Below are positions 1 to 5,426 of a stretch of DNA of 7,406 nucleotides, in pieces. Made by a program: the position numbers and the translations under genes. Location of the stretch: NCBI GenBank assembly GCA_021798415.1, contig JAJZGO010000074.1, positions 1 through 7,406 on the forward strand. The letters run 5' to 3'. The notes beneath the pieces were generated by a model. That model did not search any database and had not been told where the DNA came from. It saw nothing but the letters and a program-made list of their open reading frames with translations. This DNA is from Thermoplasmata archaeon (GTDB taxonomy: Archaea > Thermoplasmatota > Thermoplasmata > Lutacidiplasmatales > UBA184). Within the stretch, counting starts at the first letter, position 1. Each line of letters begins with the position of its first letter.

Positions 1-323
1 AACGACCGGCTGTCGCGGCTTGCGTCGGCGCGGTCGCCGAGGAGGTACACCGACCCGGGCGGCACGACGCCGCCGTCCGGCCGCGGTTCGCCGGCGAGCG
101 CCGCGACGCGCTTCAGGAGCAGGCGGTCGGGCCGCTCGGGGTCGCGCGCGGCCACGACGTCCCCGCGCTCGAGCGATCGGCCGGACCGCGGGTCGACGTA
201 GAGGTGGTCGCCCGGCTCGAACTCGGGGCGCATCGAGTCGTCGCGCACGACGACCCGTCGACTGCGCCAGCGCCGTCGGACGCCGGAGCCCGGGCCTCCC
301 CCGGTCGGGGTTCCGTCCGGCAA
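1..323 (-). CDS. sodX: Nickel-type superoxide dismutase maturation protease, S26 signal-peptidase-like (partial, C-terminus off the left edge)
   Basis: Translating the minus strand gives 107 residues before the window ends. The S26 peptidase pattern is clear: a DDSMRP motif with the expected nucleophile Ser30, then EPGDHLYVD, the expected general-base Lys71 in LLLKRV, and a box-E-like GDRADASRDSR at 96-106. No N-terminal membrane segment is visible, unlike ordinary signal peptidases. This fits the small SodX proteases thought to trim the NiSOD propeptide. The head-to-head sodN gene supplies the likely substrate, so identity rests on both motif and context. The TTG start was chosen because GGAGG lies 6 nt upstream of it and no ATG precedes the Ser-Met motif; the Met in that motif is catalytic-site sequence. 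Residues 1-23 are Gly/Pro/Arg-rich and may not be conserved. A generic S26 peptidase is the alternative. Confidence 0.86.
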   Translation of the reverse strand, partial: MPDGTPTGGGPGSGVRRRWRSRRVVVRDDSMRPEFEPGDHLYVDPRSGRSLERGDVVAARDPERPDRLLLKRVAALAGEPRPDGGVVPPGSVYLLGDRADASRDSRS

Positions 324-324
324 C

Positions 325-331
325 CTTATCC
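325..331 (+). promoter_or_regulatory. TATA-like box of sodN
   Basis: CTTATCC is the only A/T-rich spot in the 30-bp spacer between sodX and sodN. Its centre is 26 nt before the sodN ATG, as expected for a leaderless archaeal transcript. A GAGGT 10 nt before the ATG would be an alternative ribosome-binding signal. Confidence 0.35.
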
Positions 332-334
332 TCC
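330..334 (-). promoter_or_regulatory. Shine-Dalgarno GGAGG of sodX
   Basis: GGAGG on the minus strand is followed by ATAAGG and then the TTG at 323-321, a 6-nt spacing. It decides the TTG start of sodX. It overlaps the TATA-like box proposed for the divergent sodN, so the two genes share almost all of their 30-bp spacer. Confidence 0.5.
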
Positions 335-353
335 GCTCGAGGTACTGGCCGTC

Positions 354-887
354 ATGGCCGCTTTCCTCGGACTCCGCGACCGATGGACCCGGGTCGTGGA
401 CGCGATCCGCCCTCCCGAACCCGTCTACGCCCACTGCGACATCCCCTGCGGTATTTATGACCCGCACGAGGCCCAGATCTCGGCGCTGACCGTCCTGCGG
501 ATGGACCAGCTGATCGCCGAGCTCGCGCACCCGGGGCCCGATGCGAAGCTCGAGGAGCGGGCGGCATACGTCTCCAAGATGGCCCGCTACACCTCGGTCA
601 AGGAGAGCCACGCGGAGCGCGTGAAGCACGAGGTCCGGGTGATCTGGGGCGACTACTTCACCCCGGACCATGCCAAGCAGTACCCGCAGGCCCACGAGCT
701 CACCTTCAAGATCATGAAGGCGGCGTCGAAGGCCCGCCAGGGCCCGGTGCTCGCGGACGCGCAGGCGCTGCTCGCCCTCGTCCAGGAGTTCGCGGAGCTC
801 TTCTGGCAGACGAAGGGCGCGAAGACCCGCAAGCAGCCGTCGCTCCAGAAGTCGGGCGGCGAGATCGTCGTCCCGGTCCCCGCGTAG
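354..887 (+). CDS. sodN: Nickel superoxide dismutase precursor
   Basis: This 177-aa protein should convert superoxide to hydrogen peroxide and oxygen, acting as a soluble (in characterised cases homohexameric) enzyme. The diagnostic nickel hook HCDIPCGIYD is at residues 27-36. Cleavage after Ala26 would free His27 as the first residue of the mature enzyme, with Cys28 and Cys32 as nickel thiolates. Further NiSOD matches are VIWGDYF followed by a YPxxHxL segment, and FWQTKGA near the end of the helical bundle. The mature part is about 151 aa, longer than the roughly 117 aa of the Streptomyces enzyme, mainly because of a tail ending EIVVPVPA. The ATG at 354 was chosen over a longer in-frame start at 204, which would run antisense through sodX. 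The neighbouring divergent protease is the expected maturation partner. Confidence 0.96.
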   Translation: MAAFLGLRDRWTRVVDAIRPPEPVYAHCDIPCGIYDPHEAQISALTVLRMDQLIAELAHPGPDAKLEERAAYVSKMARYTSVKESHAERVKHEVRVIWGDYFTPDHAKQYPQAHELTFKIMKAASKARQGPVLADAQALLALVQEFAELFWQTKGAKTRKQPSLQKSGGEIVVPVPA

Positions 888-938
888 GCCCGGTCCGGTA
901 GCTCTCGAACGCTCGGCGGCCGAATCGACCGGATCTCC

Positions 939-2477
939 ATGCCGGGCCCGACCGACCCTCTCTCGCTGGACGGCCGCACCCTCGCGCTCGACGACGTGGT
1001 CGCGGTCGTCCGCGGCCACCGACCGGTCGCCCTCGCGCCGGACGCGCGCACGGCGGTCGCGGCGGGGCGGGGGGCCGTCGAGCGGGCGGTCGCGGCGAAC
1101 CGCCCGGTCTACGGGGTGACGACGGGCTTCGGCGCGTTCAGCGACCGCACGATCCCCGCCGACCGCGCGCGGGAGCTCCAGGCGTCGCTCGTGCGCAGCC
1201 ACGCGTCCGGCACGGGACCGCCCTTGCCGCCCGACGTCGTCCGGGGGATGATGCTCCTCCGGCTGAACTCGCTCGCCCGCGGGCTCTCGGGCGTGCGGCT
1301 CGAGGTCCTCGAGCGGCTGGTCGCCCTTCTCAACCGAGGCCTCGTTCCCTGGATCCCCGAGCAGGGCTCGGTCGGCGCGTCGGGAGACCTCGCGCCGCTC
1401 GCGCACCTCGCCCACGCGATGACCGGCGAGGGGTCGTTCGTCGACCCTCGGACGGGGGCCCGGGCGCCGGCGCACGAGGTCCTCGCGCGGGCCGGGATCG
1501 CCCCCCTCGTCCCCGCCGAGAAGGAGGGGGTCGCCCTCCTCAACGGGACGGCGCTCATGGCGTCGTACCTCGCGCTTTCGGTCGTCGACGGTCGCCGCCT
1601 GCTCGAAGGGGCCCTGGCGGCCGCCGCCCTCAGCTTCGACGCCCTGAAGGGCGACCCCGGACCGCTCGACGACCGCCTCGGGGAGGTCCGGAATTCGGAC
1701 GACCAGCGAGCGGTCGCCGCCGCGCTCCGCGCCCTCCTCGCGGGGAGCGCGCTCGCCGGGGTCCGGCGGGGTTGGTCGGGCCAGGACCCCTACACCCTCC
1801 GCTGCCTTCCGCAGGTCCTCGGCGCGGTGCGGCTCGGGATCGGGTTCGCCGAGCGGGTGGCCGTGGCGGAGCTCAATGCGGTCACGGACAACCCGCTCAT
1901 CCTCGGGGCCGACGAGTTCGTCAACGGCGGGAACTTCCACGGACAGCCGCTCGCCTTCGCGCTCGATGCCCTGGCGATCGCCGTCGGATACGTCGCCGCG
2001 TTCGCCGAGCGGCGGGTCGCCCGCCTCGTCGACCCGGCGCTCAACCGCGGGCTTCCCGCGTTCCTCGCGCCCGAGCCCGGAGTGAGCTCGGGGTTCATGA
2101 TCCCGCAGTACGTCGCGGCCGCGCTGGTCAACGAGAACTCGACCCTCGCCCATCCCGCGAGCGCGCTCAGTCTCCCGACCTCGGCCGGTCAGGAGGACTT
2201 CGTCTCGATGGGAGCGTGGGCGGGCGCGAAGCTCCGCCGGGCGCTCTCGAACGCCCGCCGCGTCGTGGCGATCGAGTGGATCGTCGCGGGCCAGGCGCTC
2301 GAGCTGCGCCGCCCGGAGCTCGGGGGCGCGGGCAGCGAGGCGGCGCTGCGCGCGCTGAGGGCCCGGGTGCCGACATGGACCCGCGACCGCTCCCCGGCGC
2401 CGGACATCGAATCGGTGGCGGCCTCGATCGAGGACGGCTCGCTCGTCGGCGAGGTCCGCGCGGCGGTGCCGTTCTAG
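939..2477 (+). CDS. hutH: Histidine ammonia-lyase
   Basis: This 512-aa enzyme should deaminate L-histidine non-oxidatively to urocanate and ammonia in the cytosol, the first step of histidine breakdown. The Ala147-Ser148-Gly149 triad, in GSVGASGD, cyclises to the MIO electrophile. Positions equivalent to the Pseudomonas putida active site are kept: Tyr58, His88, Asn202, Gln282, Tyr285, Arg288, Phe333 and Glu419. The Ser-His pair at 87-88 favours histidine over tyrosine or phenylalanine; tyrosine lyases usually have His-Leu there. One deviation is Phe421 in QEDFVSMG, where histidine lyases usually have His. Length is typical. The ATG lies 51 nt after sodN, with no TATA-like box 26 nt upstream and no clear Shine-Dalgarno, so read-through from sodN is plausible. 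No hutU, hutI or hutG is present here. Another MIO-family lyase or aminomutase is a less likely alternative. Confidence 0.93.
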   Translation: MPGPTDPLSLDGRTLALDDVVAVVRGHRPVALAPDARTAVAAGRGAVERAVAANRPVYGVTTGFGAFSDRTIPADRARELQASLVRSHASGTGPPLPPDVVRGMMLLRLNSLARGLSGVRLEVLERLVALLNRGLVPWIPEQGSVGASGDLAPLAHLAHAMTGEGSFVDPRTGARAPAHEVLARAGIAPLVPAEKEGVALLNGTALMASYLALSVVDGRRLLEGALAAAALSFDALKGDPGPLDDRLGEVRNSDDQRAVAAALRALLAGSALAGVRRGWSGQDPYTLRCLPQVLGAVRLGIGFAERVAVAELNAVTDNPLILGADEFVNGGNFHGQPLAFALDALAIAVGYVAAFAERRVARLVDPALNRGLPAFLAPEPGVSSGFMIPQYVAAALVNENSTLAHPASALSLPTSAGQEDFVSMGAWAGAKLRRALSNARRVVAIEWIVAGQALELRRPELGGAGSEAALRALRARVPTWTRDRSPAPDIESVAASIEDGSLVGEVRAAVPF

Positions 2478-2504
2478 CTCCGAACGGGCGGGGGCGGGTG
2501 ACGC

Positions 2505-3221
2505 CTACGGCGCGGCGAGCGGGGGCGCCGACGACGACGGAAAGCGGACCGATTGGCCGCAGCTCGGGCACGAGTACTCGCTGACGCCCTTGTGGCGCAG
2601 CGGGGTCCGGCACTTCGGGCACGGTATCGGCCGGCTCGTCACGTACGCCGCGAAGAGCTCCTGCGAACGTCGGTCGGCGAGCGCGAGCGGGTCGGGAGCT
2701 CGTGCCGCGGGGGCCGACGCCTTTGGTATCTCGGGCCGGGGCGCCGGGACCGCAGGCCGGGACGTAAGCGCGGCGGAGGCTGCCGACGCGGTGCGGGGAT
2801 TCGCGAGCCGCCCGCACTGCGGGCAGACCGCGAGGCTGGACGACCCCGTCGGGATCAGCGGGACGTGGCAGGCCGTGCAGAGCGTCGTGAGGGCGGGCGC
2901 GGTGCGCGAGGAGCTCGGGGCGCGGTCGGTCCGAACGATCATGCCGGGGACGGTCGGGCTCCCCGGGCGGTCGGGCGCGGGCCCGGCGGTCGGACCGGGG
3001 GAGGGCGGAGGGACGGGACCCCACCGGACCGTCCGGCGGCCCGGCTCGTAGACGAGGGGTGTCCCCGGCCGTCCCAGTTCGTGGGCGAGGAGCTTCTCGG
3101 CCTTGCGTTCGCGCCAGGAGAGCGCGGCCGCGAGGCCCGGGACGCTGGTCGTCCCGAGGGACTGTACGGTGGCGCGCAGCCGCTCGAGGTCCGTCTCGGA
3201 CGGACCGAAGAAGGCGCCCAT
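2505..3221 (-). CDS. Putative winged-helix protein with two zinc ribbons, function unknown
   Basis: I do not recognise a named family. The 238-aa protein has an N-terminal helical, possibly winged-helix segment (about 8-68, ending VYEPGRRTVRWG). A Pro/Ser-rich linker follows, then zinc ribbon 1 with CTAC at 115-118 and CPQC at 133-136. A second low-complexity Pro/Ala linker leads to a helix around 180-195 and zinc ribbon 2 with CPKC at 201-204 and CPSC at 218-221. Eight cysteines could bind two zinc ions, and the layout suggests a nucleic-acid-binding or transcription-associated role; that is inference. The ATG at 3221 has GAGGT 8 nt upstream and a T-rich box about 26 nt upstream. A TTG at 3353 would add 44 residues of unconvincing composition. 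It converges on hutH with 27 bp between stop codons. Confidence 0.75.
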   Translation of the reverse strand: MGAFFGPSETDLERLRATVQSLGTTSVPGLAAALSWRERKAEKLLAHELGRPGTPLVYEPGRRTVRWGPVPPPSPGPTAGPAPDRPGSPTVPGMIVRTDRAPSSSRTAPALTTLCTACHVPLIPTGSSSLAVCPQCGRLANPRTASAASAALTSRPAVPAPRPEIPKASAPAARAPDPLALADRRSQELFAAYVTSRPIPCPKCRTPLRHKGVSEYSCPSCGQSVRFPSSSAPPLAAP

Positions 3222-3243
3222 CGCTCGCGACCTCGCGCGGCCG

Positions 3244-3251
3244 CAAAAGAA
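3244..3251 (-). promoter_or_regulatory. T-rich TATA-like box of the zinc-ribbon gene
   Basis: TTCTTTTG on the minus strand is centred about 26 nt before the ATG at 3221. The match to the archaeal TATA consensus is weak, and the spacing is the main support. A GAGGT 8 nt before the same ATG means a leadered transcript is also possible. Confidence 0.33.
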
Positions 3252-3304
3252 CCTATCGTTCGAGACGAATCCGACAGGGAGGCATCGGCGGAACGGCCCC
3301 TGGT

Positions 3305-3327
3305 CTCTTGGACGGTGCCACCAAGAG
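3305..3327. repeat. Perfect 7-bp inverted repeat, possible operator or hairpin
   Basis: CTCTTGG (3305-3311) and CCAAGAG (3321-3327) are exact reverse complements separated by 9 nt. The pair is about 84-106 nt upstream of the zinc-ribbon gene's ATG. It could be a protein-binding dyad, or an RNA hairpin if transcription starts at the palindromic TATA box near 3378. Confidence 0.4.
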
Positions 3328-3374
3328 CCGTTTCCGCCGGTGCCCGAGGCCAATTGTCGTAAACCGTCGCGAGA

Positions 3375-3382
3375 CTATATAG
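3375..3382. promoter_or_regulatory. Palindromic TATA box CTATATAG
   Basis: CTATATAG is the strongest TATA-like element in the window and reads the same on both strands. Leftward, a TTG in frame with the zinc-ribbon gene lies at 3353, about 26 nt away. Rightward, ATGs at 3402 and 3409 lie about 24 and 31 nt away, and the receiver-like gene starts at 3510. It may drive transcription in either or both directions. Confidence 0.5.
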
Positions 3383-3452
3383 TTATCCGGCCCGGCGGAC
3401 GATGGCCGATGAGGGGGTCCGACACATCGGGGCTGCGGGTCGCTCGCACAGT

Positions 3453-3460
3453 AGATAAAG
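3453..3460 (+). promoter_or_regulatory. TATA-like box upstream of the receiver-like gene
   Basis: AGATAAAG would place a transcription start near 3482, leaving a leader of about 28 nt before the ATG at 3510. That leader contains a GC-rich dyad, GGCGGG (3481-3486) and CCCGCC (3493-3498), which could fold, though such dyads are expected by chance at this base composition. Confidence 0.33.
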
Positions 3461-3509
3461 GCGAACGACTACCTCCGGTCGGCGGGACCGGGCCCGCCGG
3501 GCCGAAGGC

Positions 3510-3965
3510 ATGCTAGGGTCGCGGATGTCGTCGTCCGACGGGGCCGTCTCCGACGGTTCGTCCGGCGCCCGACCCCCGAACGGCGCGTCGGCGGTCCTGT
3601 GCGGGCGCAACGAGGAGACCCGGCTGCTCCTGAGGGGCCTGTTGCGGCTGCACCGCTACCGGGTGCTCCAGGAGGCGTCGACGCCGGGGGAGCTCGACGC
3701 TCGGCCTCCCACGGCCGAACCGGTGGCCCTCGTGCTCGACGCCGAGAGCGAGGTCGCTCCCTGGGACGCCCAGCTCGCGGAAGCGCTCCAACGCCGTCCC
3801 GAGTTCCGGGGGGTCGTGATCCTGCCGCGCGGGGCGCCGCCGTCGTGCAGCGACCGGGCCCGGGCGGCCGGCGCCCGCTCGGTCGTCGCCCGACCGTTCG
3901 CGATCCGCGACCTGATCGATGCGCTCGACCGGGCCCTCGGGAGCTCCGACCCCCCGCCGCGTTAG
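3510..3965 (+). CDS. Degenerate response-regulator receiver-like domain protein
   Basis: This 151-aa protein looks like a lone CheY-type receiver domain. The predicted alternation of strands and helices matches: VLCGRNEE (29-36) as strand 1, a helix with LLLRGLLRLHRYRVLQ, ALVLDAES (73-80) as strand 3, GVVILPRG (101-108) as strand 4, and SVVARPFAIRDLIDALDRAL (124-143) as strand 5 plus last helix. Asp77 sits at the phosphoacceptor position. The acidic pair that binds Mg is replaced by Gly32-Arg33, and the conserved Lys before Pro-Phe is Arg128. Phosphorylation-dependent switching is therefore doubtful. No DNA-binding output domain or kinase is present. The first 27 residues are low complexity, and ATG 3525 is an alternative start giving 146 aa. 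It ends 30 nt before the glcD-like gene, so it might share regulation with it. Confidence 0.62.
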   Translation: MLGSRMSSSDGAVSDGSSGARPPNGASAVLCGRNEETRLLLRGLLRLHRYRVLQEASTPGELDARPPTAEPVALVLDAESEVAPWDAQLAEALQRRPEFRGVVILPRGAPPSCSDRARAAGARSVVARPFAIRDLIDALDRALGSSDPPPR

Positions 3966-3966
3966 G

Positions 3967-3973
3967 CGTAAAG
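3967..3973 (+). promoter_or_regulatory. TATA-like box of the glcD-like gene
   Basis: CGTAAAG lies immediately after the receiver gene's stop codon and is centred 26 nt before the GTG at 3996. No Shine-Dalgarno precedes that GTG, so a leaderless transcript is the natural reading. Confidence 0.35.
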
Positions 3974-3995
3974 CCCCGGCCGGCTCCCCCACTCC

Positions 3996-5426
3996 GTGAC
4001 GAGCGTCCCGTCGTCGTCCCTCGAGCGGTCGGTCCGCGGCTCGGTCCGCACCGACCCCGGAGGGCTCGCCCCGTTCGGGCACGACCAGTCGCACCTATCG
4101 GGGACCCCGCGGGCGGTGGTCGCCCCGGCGGACGCGGACGACGTGGTCGCCCTCGTCCGCTGGGCGCGGCGCGAGCGGGTTCCGCTCGTGGCCCGCGGCG
4201 CCGGCACCTCGCTCGACGGGGAGTCGGTCCCGACCGACGGCGCGGTCGTGGTCGACCTCTCGGGCTGGAACGCGGTGCTCGAGGTCGACCCGGGAGAGCT
4301 CTCGGCTCGCGTCGGCCCGGGGGTCGTGAACCGGGACCTCCAGAACGCCCTTCGCCCGCACGGCGTCTTCTTCCCACCGAACCCGGGCTCCTGGACGGTC
4401 GCGACGATCGGCGGGCACGTCGGCACCAACGCTTCGGGACCGCGGTCGTTCCGCTACGGACCGACGCGCGCGTGGGTCCGCGGGCTCGAGGCCGTCCTCG
4501 GCACCGGCGAGAGGGCCCGGTTCGGGACCCGCGTCGCGAAGCGCTCGGTCGGGCCGGACCTCCTCCAGCTCCTGGTCGGTAGCGAAGGGACGCTCGGGAT
4601 CGTCACCGAGGTCACGGTCCGCCTCGCTCCGATGCCCGCCCATCGGGAGGGGCTCGTCTACCCCCTCGAGGAGACGACGAAGCTCGGAGCCGTCGCCCGC
4701 CGCCTGCGCGGAGCGCCCGGGACCGGCCTCTCGGCGGTCGAGTACCTCGACCGGGGGTCGGCGGCCGTGCTCGCCCAGCGGCGCAACGCGGAGTGGCCGG
4801 CGGACGCTCCCCTCCTCCTGGTCGAGGTCGAGTCCGACGACCCGCGGGAGGCGCCGACCCGGCGCGAGCGGGTCTCGGCGGCCCTGCGGTCGGTCGGCCT
4901 CCACCGCGCCCCGATCGTCTTCGGGGACGCGGACGAGCTGTGGACGCTGCGCGGCGCGAGCGGCGTCGCGCTCGACGAGCGGATGGGCCGCCGGATCCGG
5001 GAGGACGTCGCGGTACCGCTCGGGCGGGTCGACGAGCTCGTGCACCGGTTCGAGGAGATCGCCCGCGACCAGGGGGTCGCGCTCTACCTCTACGGGCACC
5101 TCGGCGAGGGGAGCTTCCACCCGAACTTCGTCGTCGACCCGACGACCGCGGCGGGCGACCGCATCCGGGCCGCCGTGCTGAACGCCGCCCTCGCCCTCGG
5201 GGGGACCATCAGCTCCGAGCACGGGATCGGCCGGACGAAGGTCGGCTACCTGGAGCGAGAGGTCGGCCGGGTCGGCCTCGAGCTCCTCGAGGTCGCGAAG
5301 CGCCGCTGCGACCCGGACCGGATCCTGAACCCGGGGAAGCTCTACCCGTCGCGATCGCATCGAGTCGGCGGACGACCTTCTCCGTGGCTCTCGGGACCGG
5401 CAGCCGAAGGAACTCCGCCCGGGTGA
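3996..5426 (+). CDS. FAD-linked oxidase, GlcD / D-lactate dehydrogenase type
   Basis: This 476-aa flavoenzyme should oxidise a D-2-hydroxy acid such as glycolate, D-lactate or D-2-hydroxyglutarate; the substrate cannot be read from sequence. The N-terminal PCMH-type FAD domain covers about 37-212 with RGAGTSLDG (68-75), GTNASGPRSFRYG (143-155) and GSEGTLGIVTEV (195-206). The C-terminal FAD-oxidase domain has GHLGEGSFH (367-375) and SSEHGIG (406-412), ending with the family-typical LNPGKLYP at 451. His368, His375 and Glu408 match the metal-binding triad of D-2-hydroxyglutarate dehydrogenases. The usual GDGN in that motif is GEGS here. Residues 452-476 have no family counterpart and lie antisense to the 3' part of mutY. 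GTG is the start, with a TATA-like box at -26. No GlcE, GlcF or iron-sulfur partner is encoded nearby. Confidence 0.88.
   Translation: MTSVPSSSLERSVRGSVRTDPGGLAPFGHDQSHLSGTPRAVVAPADADDVVALVRWARRERVPLVARGAGTSLDGESVPTDGAVVVDLSGWNAVLEVDPGELSARVGPGVVNRDLQNALRPHGVFFPPNPGSWTVATIGGHVGTNASGPRSFRYGPTRAWVRGLEAVLGTGERARFGTRVAKRSVGPDLLQLLVGSEGTLGIVTEVTVRLAPMPAHREGLVYPLEETTKLGAVARRLRGAPGTGLSAVEYLDRGSAAVLAQRRNAEWPADAPLLLVEVESDDPREAPTRRERVSAALRSVGLHRAPIVFGDADELWTLRGASGVALDERMGRRIREDVAVPLGRVDELVHRFEEIARDQGVALYLYGHLGEGSFHPNFVVDPTTAAGDRIRAAVLNAALALGGTISSEHGIGRTKVGYLEREVGRVGLELLEVAKRRCDPDRILNPGKLYPSRSHRVGGRPSPWLSGPAAEGTPPG

Noticed and set aside
204..353. Upstream extension of sodN from an ATG at 204
   Set aside because: It is antisense to the protease gene, and the added 50 residues do not resemble a NiSOD propeptide; the ATG at 354 gives a sensible precursor.
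20..460. Arg-rich 146-codon ORF on the plus strand
   Set aside because: Its composition (Arg/Ala/Gly/Pro runs) is that of a frame shadow, and it overlaps sodX and sodN, which have clear family motifs.
1772..2584. 270-codon plus-strand ORF overlapping the 3' half of hutH
   Set aside because: It is an Arg/Gly-rich alternate frame of hutH and extends antisense into the zinc-ribbon gene; no motif is recognisable.
2167..3246. 359-codon minus-strand ORF covering the zinc-ribbon gene and the end of hutH
   Set aside because: It is in another frame from the CxxC-containing protein, is Arg/Pro-rich and runs antisense into hutH.
3400..3480. Possible tRNA or small RNA downstream of the strong TATA box
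   Set aside because: I could not fold a cloverleaf or find a T-loop GTTCRANNC motif; nothing supports a specific RNA gene.
3481..3498. GC-only dyad GGCGGG-N6-CCCGCC as a terminator or riboswitch
   Set aside because: Short GC dyads are expected by chance at this composition; there is no T-run after it and no known aptamer pattern.
4095..5360. 421-codon minus-strand ORF opposite the glcD-like gene
   Set aside because: It is an antisense shadow with Arg/Asp/Glu/Pro-rich composition; the plus strand has strong FAD-oxidase motifs.
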